A stretch of DNA of 64,000 nt from Flavobacterium anhuiense. GTDB lineage: Bacteria; Bacteroidota; Bacteroidia; Flavobacteriales; Flavobacteriaceae. The DNA is taken from assembly GCF_004151235.1 (NCBI RefSeq), contig NZ_JUIV01000001.1, forward strand, positions 248,001 to 312,000. The letters run 5' to 3'. The translations under genes and the position numbers were made by a program. The notes under the pieces were generated by a model. The model saw nothing but the letters and a program-made list of their open reading frames with translations, did not search any database and was not told the origin of the DNA. Shown in pieces: positions 15,907 to 25,867 of this stretch. Positions within the stretch are counted from its first letter, which is position 1. Each line of letters starts with the position of its first letter.

Positions 15907-15966
15907 CTTCGACTCCGCTCAGCCAGACAATCTTCATGTCACCCTGAGCGAAGTCGAAGGGCTTTT
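15907..15966. terminator. Bidirectional terminator between convergent genes
   Basis: CTTCGACTCCGCTCAG (15907-15922) pairs with CTGAGCGAAGTCGAAG (15944-15959) with one mismatch, followed by CTTTTTAT on the plus strand. The CTTCGAC...CTGAGCG phrase is a widespread Flavobacterium repeat. It separates the DUF2024 and MocR genes. Confidence 0.65.
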
Positions 15967-17378
15967 TATAACAATTTTGAAAGTATTCTTATTCCTTCCT
16001 TCATTTGTTTTTCTGAAAGAGAAGCATAACCCAGACGAAAACCTTTAATGGGTTTTTCAAAACTAAATCGGTTTGGACTCATAATCTGAATGCCTTGTAG
16101 TTTTAGTTTTTCAAAAACTTCCAAAACATTAATTTCAGCTTTTGGAACAATCCAAAATGCAAGTCCGCCTTCAGGTTTTGTAAAAGTGATTTTATCTTGA
16201 AGATATTGGTTTAGCAAACTCTCAAAATAATCTCTTTTGGTTTTGTAGACCAAATTGGCTTTTTTAAGATGACGCTTTATTTTTCCTTCGTTGATGAGGT
16301 TCAAAATCGCTTCTTCCATAATATTATCGCCCTGAACATCTATTATTTTTCTATGGTTTCCGATTTTCTGAATGTTTTCATGAGAACTTGCCAGATATCC
16401 AATACGAAGCGCAGGAGCAACAATTTTGCTGAAAGTGCCAATGTAAATATAGTTTTTCAAAGCCGAATGACTGGAAATTGGAAGTATTGGGCGCTGTCCA
16501 AAATGAAATTCATTATCGTAATCGTCTTCAATGATTGTAAAATTATATTGATTAGAAAGTTCAATTAGTTTTAACCTCTTTTTTAAAGAAAGCGTTACCG
16601 TGGTCGGAAATTGATGATGTGGTGTAACGTAAATTGCTTTTATGTTTGAATGTTTCTCAAGATATTTTTCGACTTGATCGATATCCAATCCGTCCGAGTT
16701 TACATTTACGGGAAGTAATGTTGCGCCAGCATTTTCAAAAGTTTCCCAAGCAGGTTTGTAACCCGGATTTTCGACCAAAACAAAATCGCCAGATTTTAAA
16801 ATGCAATGCGAAGCCAAATACATCGCCATCTGGCTTCCGCGCGTAATACAGATTTGATCTTTAGAAATACTCATGCCACGTTTAAAATTCAACATTTGAG
16901 CAATCGATTTTCTAAACTCCAAATTTCCCAATTCGGTGCTATAACCCATAATCTGCCAGCGCGATTTTCGGCTGAACAATTCTCGATACGCTCTTGCCAG
17001 ATCATTCATAGGTGCAAGACGGCTATCGGGAAGTCCGTCATCAAAAACTAAAAAACTTTTAGGTTCTTCTATTTTAATTTTTTGGTCTTTTTTGTTTTCT
17101 GCAGCATGATTGATTTGCGGAAGTGACTGTGTTACAAAAGTTCCTTTTCGATCAATTGTTATGAGCCAGCCTTCGGCAATTAAAACATCCAAAGCTTCCA
17201 CAACCGTATTTCGGTTTACTTTCAATAATTCGGCGAGTTGTCTGCTTCCTGGTAATGCATTGCCACTTACCAATTTTCCAGTTTTTATGGCATCTATTAC
17301 AGCATCGGCAATTTGCAGGTAAATGGCTTTATCTGATTTTTTATCAAGCTGAATTTCTAATGGCCACGGTCTAAGCAT
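15966..17378 (-). CDS. MocR-type regulator (GntR DNA-binding domain plus aminotransferase fold)
   Basis: The first 80 residues are a GntR winged helix, with KAIYLQIADAVIDAIKTGKL, LPGSRQLAELLKVNRNTV and the wing GTFVTQ. The remainder is a fold-type I aminotransferase domain with the PLP lysine in GTFSKIVAPALRIGYL. MocR proteins bind PLP and control genes of vitamin B6, amino-acid or GABA metabolism. The gene is divergent from the Crp-family regulator at 17544. A -7-like TATTTTTG on the minus strand (17421-17428) lies in the gap. The target is not clear; the PLP-homeostasis gene 0.7 kb away is one candidate, as inference only. Confidence 0.92.
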   Translation of the reverse strand: MLRPWPLEIQLDKKSDKAIYLQIADAVIDAIKTGKLVSGNALPGSRQLAELLKVNRNTVVEALDVLIAEGWLITIDRKGTFVTQSLPQINHAAENKKDQKIKIEEPKSFLVFDDGLPDSRLAPMNDLARAYRELFSRKSRWQIMGYSTELGNLEFRKSIAQMLNFKRGMSISKDQICITRGSQMAMYLASHCILKSGDFVLVENPGYKPAWETFENAGATLLPVNVNSDGLDIDQVEKYLEKHSNIKAIYVTPHHQFPTTVTLSLKKRLKLIELSNQYNFTIIEDDYDNEFHFGQRPILPISSHSALKNYIYIGTFSKIVAPALRIGYLASSHENIQKIGNHRKIIDVQGDNIMEEAILNLINEGKIKRHLKKANLVYKTKRDYFESLLNQYLQDKITFTKPEGGLAFWIVPKAEINVLEVFEKLKLQGIQIMSPNRFSFEKPIKGFRLGYASLSEKQMKEGIRILSKLL

Positions 17379-17543
17379 CTGGACTGTTTTTGTTGGGTAA
17401 ATGAATGTATTTTGCTAGTCCAAAAATACAATAATTATCATTAGAGTATTTTTAATAGTATAGTGGCGAAAAAAATAAGCCTCAAATTCAGTACTTTAAA
17501 TAGCTTTTGTTATTTTTAAAAATGAAAATTTAAAATCATAACA

Positions 17544-18119
17544 ATGAATGATCTGCTTCGGAAATTTTTAGAACAATTCAATAGATTTAAGCCTTCAGAT
17601 ATTGATCTAATTATTGAAAACACAACAATCGAATTTTTTAAAAAAGGCGATTTTGTAGTTACAGAAGGACAGATTAGCGATAAATGTTATTTGGTTTTAA
17701 AAGGCTGTTTAAGAAAATTCAAAATGATTGATGGAGTCGAAAAAACCTCGGGCTTTTTTATAGAAGAAATGCCTTTAGTGATCTATTCGAGCTATCTAGA
17801 CGGAAAACCTTCTGAATTTAACATCCAATGTCTTGAAGATACTATTTTAGTGAGTGGCACTCGAGAAAAAGAATTAGAAATGCAGTTAAAAAGCTCAATA
17901 TTGGAGCATATAACTTCGTTGATCATGGTTTCAGATTATCGAAAAGCAGAACGTTATATTGCTTTGCTAAACAATTACAATCCAGAAGAACGTTATCTGA
18001 AATTCATGAAATCGAATCCTAATTTTTTAAATCGAATACCGCTCGTTCATATTGCCAGTTACTTAAGTATTACGCCCGAATCATTGAGCAGAATTAGAAA
18101 AAGGATAGTTCAGAAATGA
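17544..18119 (+). CDS. Crp/Fnr-family transcription regulator (191 aa)
   Basis: It has a cyclic-nucleotide-type beta barrel in residues 25-110, with FFKKGDFVVTEGQISDKCYLVLKGCLRKF. A helical dimer region and a C-terminal helix-turn-helix, VHIASYLSITPESLSRIRKRI, follow. Proteins of this size and form are common in Bacteroidota, often without conserved cAMP contacts, and their effectors are mostly unknown. It is divergent from the MocR gene, so the two may share a control region of 165 bases. Confidence 0.88.
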   Translation: MNDLLRKFLEQFNRFKPSDIDLIIENTTIEFFKKGDFVVTEGQISDKCYLVLKGCLRKFKMIDGVEKTSGFFIEEMPLVIYSSYLDGKPSEFNIQCLEDTILVSGTREKELEMQLKSSILEHITSLIMVSDYRKAERYIALLNNYNPEERYLKFMKSNPNFLNRIPLVHIASYLSITPESLSRIRKRIVQK

Positions 18120-18160
18120 GTTTGTTTTTACAGCTAAAACGTAATTATCGCGAATCTGTT

Positions 18161-18562
18161 TTATCCGCGTTCGCTTTTATATTTAAAATAAAATCCAGTG
18201 CAAATAATTCCGATTACAATTTCGGATATTGCCGCATTTAGAATTGTTGGACTTGGAATTCCATCGACAATTATGGCATATAAGCGAGAAAATCCGTAAG
18301 CAAAATACAGTAAAATCGCCGTTTGCAGAGAAATTTTTGTAAATGAAGATTTGAATGCTCCCGTAACAATTACAATTCCAAATACAATCAGCGTTCCTCC
18401 CGAAGAACGGATTTCGCTCAACAGACTAAAATCATTTTCGTTAAGATAAATACCTGCCGAAGCTTCAAAAGTAATCGGAAAAAATAAAAGCGCGATCCCA
18501 ATCGAAAAACCAATAAGTCCGACAATAAAAAGTAAAATTTTAAGATAGATTGATGATTTCAT
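18161..18562 (-). CDS. DUF4345-type four-helix membrane protein (133 aa)
   Basis: Four hydrophobic helices are visible, at about 8-30, 55-72, 80-98 and 108-128, with little else. The pattern and phrases such as EIRSSGGTLIVFGIVIVTGAF fit the DUF4345 family of small inner-membrane proteins of unknown function. It is convergent with the Crp-family gene, 41 bases away. Co-regulation with that gene is possible but not shown. Confidence 0.75.
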   Translation of the reverse strand: MKSSIYLKILLFIVGLIGFSIGIALLFFPITFEASAGIYLNENDFSLLSEIRSSGGTLIVFGIVIVTGAFKSSFTKISLQTAILLYFAYGFSRLYAIIVDGIPSPTILNAAISEIVIGIICTGFYFKYKSERG

Positions 18563-19012
18563 AAAAATGTATTTTGAGTTTTAGGTTAATAATTCTCAAA
18601 TGTAATGGCTATGAAAAAGTTAAGACCTTGACTTAAGATAAGAAAAGAAGAAGAGCAATTTTTTTATTTAAGAAATTTTGAGTTAAAAAAAGAAAGTCTG
18701 AAAAACTCAATTTTAGATTTAAAGAAATTGGCTACGCCATTTTTTTGAAATTTAATAAAAATACAATTTTAACGTAACAAGAAGTTGTTTTGGAGATTTT
18801 AGAAAATTCACTTTATTTTAATTGTGAATTTTATTTATGTTTAAAAAACAAGCTGATTTTATTGGTGAAATTAGAATTTCTTTAAACTAAATCTGCTGTT
18901 AAAATTAAGATTTATCAGAAATGCAAGTCTCTGAGACTAAGAACAAATTAGGATTATTAACGGAATTTATTAAGTTTGTTGCGAATTATTCAATCTCCAT
19001 AAACTGCCATCA
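18563..19012. other. AT-rich intergenic stretch ahead of the ECF sigma gene
   Basis: No gene was found. One hairpin, TTGAGTT (18678-18684) with AACTCAA (18704-18710), is visible. No promoter with both recognised elements could be picked out, as might be expected if the ECF factor reads its own non-standard promoter. Confidence 0.5.
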
Positions 19013-19606
19013 TTGCCAAATTCCATCTTAAATCAGGACCAGATTTTAATCGATCGTCTTCGCGGCGGCGATGAATCGGCATTGACAGAATTGTATAATA
19101 CATTTTGGCAGGCACTTTTTATGTCAGCGTATAATGTCATTAAAGACAAAGAATTGTGCGAAGATATTATTCAGGATATTTTCATGAATATCTGGCACAA
19201 TCGCGAAAAAATTGAAATTCATATTTCGCTAAAAGGGTATATGTATGCCTGTGCGAGATATCAGGTTTTTAATCACCTGAGAAAAAATAAAGACAAAGTT
19301 CATGTCGAACTTTTTGATGATTTAGAAAAACGTTTCTTATCTACAACTCCAGAAACACAGTTAATGCACGACGAATTGGTGCAACAGCTGAATTTAATAA
19401 TCGAATCGCTTCCAGAAAAATGCCAGGCAGTTTATAAACTAAGCCGTGAAGAACAGCTGAGTCATAAAGAAATTGCCGAACGGCTTAATATTTCTACAAA
19501 AACAGTCGAAAACCACATTACAAAAGCATTGCATACCATTCGTTCTTCGATGGGCGAAAGCATGAGTATGGCGATGATTTTATGGCTCTCAAAAAATATC
19601 TTTTAG
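19013..19606 (+). CDS. ECF-type RNA polymerase sigma factor
   Basis: This is a 197-residue sigma-70 family protein with only regions 2 and 4. Region 2 contains KDKELCEDIIQDIFMNIW, and region 4 contains LSHKEIAERLNISTKTVENHI, which contacts the -35 element. No ATG precedes region 2. The frame is open back to 18974, and the best start is TTG at 19013; no strong ribosome-binding sequence is seen, so expression may be low. The FecR gene follows 156 bases later and the STN-type SusC after that, the standard order of an iron-dicitrate-like cell-surface signalling unit. Confidence 0.92.
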   Translation: MPNSILNQDQILIDRLRGGDESALTELYNTFWQALFMSAYNVIKDKELCEDIIQDIFMNIWHNREKIEIHISLKGYMYACARYQVFNHLRKNKDKVHVELFDDLEKRFLSTTPETQLMHDELVQQLNLIIESLPEKCQAVYKLSREEQLSHKEIAERLNISTKTVENHITKALHTIRSSMGESMSMAMILWLSKNIF

Positions 19607-19762
19607 CGAAAATAAAAATGTGGTAGTTGGTTGATGGTGCTTGGTTTTTCTTCTTTTTTAAATCTTTTTCAAAAAAAATCAAAAAAAAATACAATTTGGA
19701 CTAGGGGGTATATTCCTTTTTGGTTACTTATCTCATATACTCCCGAAATAATACAATAAAAA

Positions 19763-20911
19763 ATGAAAAAAGAGGATTTCTTACTGTTATTAAATAGATA
19801 TCTTTCCGGTGATACCAATCTCGAGGAGAATAATAAATTATTGAATTATTACGAAAGTTTCCAAACCGATAAGGATTGGGATGAAACTTTAGGGTCTAAG
19901 GAAGAACTCGAACTTAAAATGAGAACCCGTCTTCAAAACGCCATTCAATCTGAAGAAACTCCAGTAATACCAATTCAGCCATTTTACACCAAAACAGCTT
20001 TTAAACTGACTGCAATGGCGGCGTCCTTATTATTGCTGATTTCAATTTCATTAATAATAAATAAAACAAATCCGCTTAAGATTGAAACTCCGCAAGTGGC
20101 GCACAAAGAAATTTTGATCGGAAGTGATAAAGCAACTCTGACTCTTGAAGACGGTTCTGTTATCGAATTAGAAAAAGGAAAATCGTATACAAAAGGAAAT
20201 GCTTCTAGTAACGGAGAAAAATTAATTTACAATTCAAACGGAAAATCTGCAGCAATTGCCAACAACCTTTTAACGATTCCGAGAGGCGGACAGTTTTTTG
20301 TACAGTTGGCAGATAGCACCAAAGTCTGGCTGAATTCTGAATCGCAATTAAAATATCCAGTTGCTTTTGTTGATGGCCAAACGAGACAAGTAGAATTGGT
20401 TTATGGTGAAGCTTATTTTGAAGTATCACCAAGCACCAAACATAAAGGTTCAAGATTTAAAGTGAAAACTCAAGAACAGAATGTTGAAGTTATTGGTACC
20501 GAATTTAATATTAAGGCTTACAGAGACGAACCTGCCATTTATACGACTTTGGTACAAGGAGTTGTTGCTGTTAGCAATGCTACTAAAAAGCAAATTCTGA
20601 CTCCAAGCCAGCAATCTAAAATTACAGAGTACAACGGAAATATAAGTGTTTCTGAAGTCGATGTCTACAATGAGATTTCTTGGAGAAAAGGATTGTTTGT
20701 ATTCAAAGGAATGCCTTTAAAAGATATTGCGAGAGTACTGTCAAGATGGTACGATGTTGATATTGTATTTGCAGATCCAGCGCTTGGCAATGTCAAGTTT
20801 AATGGAGTTTTAAATAAGAATCAGAAATTAGAAGACATATTAACCACGATAAAGAATATCAATTTTATTAATGCCTATGAAAAGAAAGACAATAAAATTA
20901 TAATCAAATAA
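19763..20911 (+). CDS. FecR-family anti-sigma factor
   Basis: The N-terminal 80 residues are the cytoplasmic sigma-binding part, then comes one membrane helix (about residues 79-97, LTAMAASLLLLISISLII). The periplasmic FecR domain includes TIPRGGQFFVQLADSTKVWLN, VELVYGEAYFEV and EVIGTEFNIKAY. A C-terminal DUF4974 region (GMPLKDIARVLSRWYDVDI) would contact the receptor's STN domain. It should hold the sigma factor inactive until the SusC receptor is loaded. At 382 residues the length is normal for the Bacteroidota form. Confidence 0.93.
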   Translation: MKKEDFLLLLNRYLSGDTNLEENNKLLNYYESFQTDKDWDETLGSKEELELKMRTRLQNAIQSEETPVIPIQPFYTKTAFKLTAMAASLLLLISISLIINKTNPLKIETPQVAHKEILIGSDKATLTLEDGSVIELEKGKSYTKGNASSNGEKLIYNSNGKSAAIANNLLTIPRGGQFFVQLADSTKVWLNSESQLKYPVAFVDGQTRQVELVYGEAYFEVSPSTKHKGSRFKVKTQEQNVEVIGTEFNIKAYRDEPAIYTTLVQGVVAVSNATKKQILTPSQQSKITEYNGNISVSEVDVYNEISWRKGLFVFKGMPLKDIARVLSRWYDVDIVFADPALGNVKFNGVLNKNQKLEDILTTIKNINFINAYEKKDNKIIIK

Positions 20912-20917
20912 AAAAGA

Positions 20918-20965
20918 AAAGGGATTAAAGTTTAGACCTCTCACCGTACTGCGCTTTATCCCTTT
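20918..20965 (+). terminator. Hairpin between FecR and SusC
   Basis: AAAGGGATTAAAG (20918-20930) pairs with CTTTATCCCTTT (20954-20965) with one bulge. It lies right after the FecR stop and 59 bases before the SusC start. It may end the sigma/anti-sigma transcript or reduce read-through; there is no long T-run. Confidence 0.6.
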
Positions 20966-21023
20966 CTGTGTATCAACCAGTAAGTCAGTTTTATTAACCA
21001 ACCACCAATTAACATGTAAATTT

Positions 21024-24000
21024 ATGAAATTTAAATTAACCAGTGCCTATTTCTATTTTAGAAAGCGGCTAATTATTAACATTATGAGAACTTTTATCTT
21101 CTTGTTTTGTACTACAATTTTTGGTTTTTCTCCCGTAAATCTATTTTCACAAAACACGAAAGTTGTAATTACAGCTGATAAAACAGTATCTGTTGACGAA
21201 GTTTTTGACATTATTAAAAAACAGACCAACTATACCTTTATTTATCAGGAAGATTTATTTAAAAATTTACCTAAAGTACATTTAAAAAAAGGAAAAATTA
21301 AAGTAAATGATTTATTAGTGGCTAGTTTTCCTGAGAAAGATTTTGCTTTTAGTTTGTCAAACGGAAACACAATTTTAGTTAGAAAAGTGCCAAAAGATAT
21401 AGTGGTTTTTCAATCAAAATTAATTGAAATTAAAGGTACTGTAACTAATGATAAAGGAGATCCTATTCCTGGCGTAAATATTAAAGTAAAAGGTACAGGT
21501 GCTGCTACTCAAACTGATTTTGACGGAAAGTATACCATCACAGCTCCAGAAGACGAACAGATTTTGTTTACTTATATCGGTCACAAAGCGCAAATTGTGG
21601 AGGTTAATAAAAGAAAAGTAATTAACGTTAAACTAGTTGAACAGAGAAATGAATTGGAGGGTGTTATTGTTAATACTGGAGTTACTGTTCGTAAAAAGGA
21701 ATTGATTACTGGAGCAGTTTCAACTTTTAGAGGCGAAGAATTAAGACAGATTTCAACACAAAATGTCGTTCAGGCTTTAAAGACTTTAGATCCTTCTTTT
21801 ATTGTTTTGAATAATAATATTGCTGGTTCTAATCCGAACTTACTGCCAGTGATTGAGGTGAGAGGACAGACGAGCCTATCTGTTAATCAGGTAGATGATC
21901 AATTTAAAGAAGACCCAAACCAACCACTGTTTATTTTAGACGGATTTCCGACTACTCTACAACAGATTGTGGATTTAGATATCAATAGAATTGCAAGTGT
22001 TACTTTGCTTAAAGATGCGGCTTCTACTGCATTATACGGTTCACGTTCAGCAAATGGAGTTGTGGTTGTGGAAACAATAAAACCAGTTCCAGGAAAATTG
22101 CAGCTTTCTTATGTATATAATTCTTCTTACGAGTTAGCAGATTTGAGTGTTTATAATCTAATGAATGCCGAACAAAAACTGGAATTCGAAAGAATTTCTG
22201 GCGCTTATACTCCAAATATAGGAACTCCTTTGCCAACTGTTTATAAATGGGATGAGGTTTATAACCAGCGTTTGGCTGCGGTACGTCGTGGCGTAAATAC
22301 ATACTGGCTTAACGAACCAATTCAGATGGGATTAACATCTGGACACAGTTTGACCATTGGAGGAGGATCTGAAGAACTTCGATTTAATTTGGCTGGAAAT
22401 TACAAAGCTGTTTCAGGAACAATGAAAGGTTCTGAGCACAATACTTGGGGCTATAATGTAAATGTAACCTACAAACGAAAAAAAATTAGCATCAATAATA
22501 ATTTATTTGTTGCAGGAGCTAACAATCAGGAATCTCCATACGGTGATTTTGCTACTTGGGCAAGAGTGAGTCCTTACTACGAAAAGTATAATGAAAATGG
22601 AGTGGCAACACGCTATTTAGATGGTTCTTCACTGCCATTGTCACCAAGCGAATTGATTATTAATCAGCCGGCAAATCCTTTGTACAATGTTAAATTAAAT
22701 AGTTATGACAAAACGGGTGAATTTAATTTTACAAACAACTTTGCAATTAATTATGATTTAAATCCGCATATAAAAACAACTGCCGCCATTTCTGTTTCAA
22801 GAAATGACAAACAGAGGACAGCATTTATTTCGCCAGATGATACGCAATATATCAATGATATTCCATCTGAGAAGGGGCGATATAGAAAAAGAGATTATTT
22901 AACCAATAAATGGAATGCAAATATTGGAGGTACATATTCAAATATTTTCAATAATGTTCACTCTGTAAACTATACAATGCGAGCTTCGGCATACGAAACC
23001 AATTACAATGCTTATGGATCAACTTTAAGAGGATTTCCTTTAGGGGTTCCAGGTGATCCGTCTTTTGCTTTTGGATTTGAAAAAAATTCACAGCCGTTTG
23101 TCGATAATGAATTAGTTAGAAGTGTTGATTTGACTAATCAGGTTAATTATGCTTACGACAGAAAATATTTGTTTGATTTTACTCAGACAATTTCTGGGGC
23201 AACCAATTTTGGAACCAACAAAAAATATTCTCCATACTGGGGCATAGGTTTTGGATGGAATATCAACAATGAGTTTAAAATGGATCAAGATATTGTCAAT
23301 ATTTTTAAACTTCGTGCCAATTTTGGACAAACAGGAAATCAGAACCTAGTAGGTTATGCATCGCATGATGTTTATGCATACGATCCTAACACGAATATTT
23401 TTGGTGCAGGATTAAACATTGTGCAATTATCAAATGCCGATTTGGAGCCTCAAAAAACAGAAGATTTATCTTTAGGATTAGATCTAGCAATGTTTAGAAA
23501 CAGACTTACCATGACCTTAGGAGCTTATAAGCGTCAGACTTCGCCACAAATTGTTGCCATAGATCTTGCCGCTTCTACTGGAGTAACTGCTTATCCGTTA
23601 AACGTAGGCTATATCACGACACGTGGTTTAGAGCTAAAAGCAAATTACAATATCATTAGTAATTTTAAACAGAACATTGTTTGGGGTATTGGTTTAACAG
23701 CGACTACAAATGAAAATGAATTGGGAGGTTTTAATAATGCATTGGCTTCTTTAAATGATGCTGCTAAGAAAACAACCAGTTTAACTAGATTTTACGATGG
23801 AGCAAGTACAAATGATCTTTGGGCTGTGCCTTCATTAGGAATTGATCCTGCAACAGGAAGAGAAGTTTTCTTAAAGAAAAACGGAGAACGCACTTTTGTT
23901 TTAGACAAAAAAGATGAGGTTGTAATGGGGAATTCAAGAGAAATTGCTACCGGTGTTGTTTCAACAACTTTTAATTATAAGAACTTTAATTTTGGAGTTT

Positions 24001-24401
24001 TCATCCGTTATAGTTTCGGAGCAGATCGATTTAATACTGCACTATATAACAAAGTTGAAAATATTACTTCAGACAATGTTTTTGACAATCAGGATGCGAG
24101 AGCATTTTCTGATCGATGGACAACACCAGGACAAATGGCTCAATTCAAGGCTATTAGTATGACGAGTGTAACTCCTATTTCTTCTCGTTTCATTCAAAAA
24201 GATGATTATTTAGCAGGAGAATCTCTTCGTATAGGATATAGGGTAACCAACAGAGAATGGCTTAGTAGGTCAGGAATGGCTGGACTAGGAATTAATGCTT
24301 ATGCTAATGATTTTTTCAAAGTTTCGACTATAAAAGCCGAACGAGGAATTAATTATCCTTTTTCAAGAATCTTTTCTTTAAGTCTAAACGTAACATTTTA
24401 A
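21024..24401 (+). CDS. SusC-family TonB-dependent receptor with STN signalling domain
   Basis: The product is a 1125-residue outer-membrane importer. After a signal peptide (to about residue 43, LFSQ) there is an STN domain (residues 45-125, VSVDEVFDIIKKQTNYTFIY), then a carboxypeptidase-regulatory-like domain (GTVTNDKGDPIPGVNIKVKG, about 138-205), then a plug domain with the SusC mark LKDAASTALYGSRSANGVVVV, and a beta barrel ending SLSLNVTF. The STN domain signals to FecR. The substrate is unknown, but the peptidases and thioredoxins downstream point to protein or peptide. The methionine at residue 21 is a possible alternative start. Confidence 0.95.
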   Translation: MKFKLTSAYFYFRKRLIINIMRTFIFLFCTTIFGFSPVNLFSQNTKVVITADKTVSVDEVFDIIKKQTNYTFIYQEDLFKNLPKVHLKKGKIKVNDLLVASFPEKDFAFSLSNGNTILVRKVPKDIVVFQSKLIEIKGTVTNDKGDPIPGVNIKVKGTGAATQTDFDGKYTITAPEDEQILFTYIGHKAQIVEVNKRKVINVKLVEQRNELEGVIVNTGVTVRKKELITGAVSTFRGEELRQISTQNVVQALKTLDPSFIVLNNNIAGSNPNLLPVIEVRGQTSLSVNQVDDQFKEDPNQPLFILDGFPTTLQQIVDLDINRIASVTLLKDAASTALYGSRSANGVVVVETIKPVPGKLQLSYVYNSSYELADLSVYNLMNAEQKLEFERISGAYTPNIGTPLPTVYKWDEVYNQRLAAVRRGVNTYWLNEPIQMGLTSGHSLTIGGGSEELRFNLAGNYKAVSGTMKGSEHNTWGYNVNVTYKRKKISINNNLFVAGANNQESPYGDFATWARVSPYYEKYNENGVATRYLDGSSLPLSPSELIINQPANPLYNVKLNSYDKTGEFNFTNNFAINYDLNPHIKTTAAISVSRNDKQRTAFISPDDTQYINDIPSEKGRYRKRDYLTNKWNANIGGTYSNIFNNVHSVNYTMRASAYETNYNAYGSTLRGFPLGVPGDPSFAFGFEKNSQPFVDNELVRSVDLTNQVNYAYDRKYLFDFTQTISGATNFGTNKKYSPYWGIGFGWNINNEFKMDQDIVNIFKLRANFGQTGNQNLVGYASHDVYAYDPNTNIFGAGLNIVQLSNADLEPQKTEDLSLGLDLAMFRNRLTMTLGAYKRQTSPQIVAIDLAASTGVTAYPLNVGYITTRGLELKANYNIISNFKQNIVWGIGLTATTNENELGGFNNALASLNDAAKKTTSLTRFYDGASTNDLWAVPSLGIDPATGREVFLKKNGERTFVLDKKDEVVMGNSREIATGVVSTTFNYKNFNFGVFIRYSFGADRFNTALYNKVENITSDNVFDNQDARAFSDRWTTPGQMAQFKAISMTSVTPISSRFIQKDDYLAGESLRIGYRVTNREWLSRSGMAGLGINAYANDFFKVSTIKAERGINYPFSRIFSLSLNVTF

Positions 24402-24412
24402 TACCACTTATT

Positions 24413-25858
24413 ATGAATCAGTATTTAAATAAAATTGCATTATCAATCCTGATAGCATTTTCGGCGGTAAGCTGCAGTAATTTCTTGGATGTGGTGCCAA
24501 AAGATAAAATTTTAGAATCTCAAATATTTGAAAATGAAGCCGGAATGCAGAATGTACATAACGGACTTTACTTAATGCTTGCATCTGACGAACTTTACGG
24601 TAGACAGCTTACAATGGATGCTGTAGATATTTTAGGGCAGCAGTACAATATGCCAGCTTCACATACCAAAGCCAAAATGGCTACATACGCTTATGCGGAA
24701 GCCAATCCAAAAGATGTTTTTACTGCTATTTGGCAAAAAGCTTTTACTACAGTTTTATCAGCGAATAAATTCTTGGAAAGTTTAGATGAACACAGCGGCA
24801 TTATCTCTCAGGAAAAGGCCGATCTTTTAAAAGGCGAAACAATTGCAATACGTGCTATGCTGCATTTTGATATGCTAAGATTATTCGGGCCAATTTACAA
24901 AGTGGATCCTTCAATGCCTGCAATACCATATTATGATGCGCCTGTGACCGCAAATAATCCAATTTTGTCAGCAAAAGATGCCATGAGCAAGATATTGGCA
25001 GACATTGATAGAGCTTTGGTACTTTTAGAAAAAGATCCAATATTAACGTCAGGAAAGTATAGAGCCACTACAGATTATGATTCAAATCCTTATTATTCTC
25101 AAAACAGAGGCATGAGAATGAATTTTCTTGCTGTAAAATGTTTAAAAGCGCGTGTACTTTTATATGCGGGAGATAAAACAGGAGCAGCGGTTGCAGCAAA
25201 TGAAGTGATAGCTTTTACAAAATCGAATGACTTTTTCCCTTGGACTCCATTTTTAGATGCCACCAATGCTGCAAATCCTGATAGAATTTTTTCTTCAGAG
25301 AACTTTTTCGCTTTAAGTGATTATACTTTGTACAAAACACAAGAGGATCTGTTTGATTCTAAGTTGTCAGATCCTATGATATATGCTCCACTGCTGAGCA
25401 GACTAAATGCTGTTTTTGAGTCAAATGATAATGACTACAGAAGCTTGCCGAGTTGGAAAATCCCTGTGGTGGGAGGAAAAACTCAGAAAACATTTTTTAA
25501 ATACGCAGACGTGCCAGATACTAAAATGTTTTTTCGTATGCAGATTCCAATGTTCAAGCTCTCTGAAATATATCTAATTGCTGCAGAAACTGCACCAGTA
25601 CCTGCAGATGGTATTGCTTTATTGAATACACTACGTTATAATAGAGGTTTAACAAATCTAGCCTCTACTGCAGTTTTGGCAACAGAAATAACAAAAGAAT
25701 ATAGGAAAGAATTTATGGGAGAGGGACAATTGTTCTTTTATTACAAAAGAAACAATACTTCTGCAATTCCTAATGGTTCTACAACTTCTGGAAACATTAC
25801 GATGGGAGCTCTTCAATATGTGGTGCCTTTACCAGATTCCGAAATCAACTTTCAATAA
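24413..25858 (+). CDS. SusD/RagB-family nutrient-binding lipoprotein
   Basis: A lipoprotein signal ends AVSCS, followed by NFLDVVPKDKILESQIFENE, the standard SusD opening. The body has helical TPR-type segments (IRAMLHFDMLRLFGPIYKV) and the C-terminal RagB/SusD mark (RKEFMGEGQLFFYYKR). At 481 residues it is of normal size. It starts 11 bases after SusC and should form the surface lid of the SusC channel. It is a good pair partner and not a polysaccharide-specific signature by itself. Confidence 0.94.
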   Translation: MNQYLNKIALSILIAFSAVSCSNFLDVVPKDKILESQIFENEAGMQNVHNGLYLMLASDELYGRQLTMDAVDILGQQYNMPASHTKAKMATYAYAEANPKDVFTAIWQKAFTTVLSANKFLESLDEHSGIISQEKADLLKGETIAIRAMLHFDMLRLFGPIYKVDPSMPAIPYYDAPVTANNPILSAKDAMSKILADIDRALVLLEKDPILTSGKYRATTDYDSNPYYSQNRGMRMNFLAVKCLKARVLLYAGDKTGAAVAANEVIAFTKSNDFFPWTPFLDATNAANPDRIFSSENFFALSDYTLYKTQEDLFDSKLSDPMIYAPLLSRLNAVFESNDNDYRSLPSWKIPVVGGKTQKTFFKYADVPDTKMFFRMQIPMFKLSEIYLIAAETAPVPADGIALLNTLRYNRGLTNLASTAVLATEITKEYRKEFMGEGQLFFYYKRNNTSAIPNGSTTSGNITMGALQYVVPLPDSEINFQ

Positions 25859-25867
25859 TTTAAAAAG

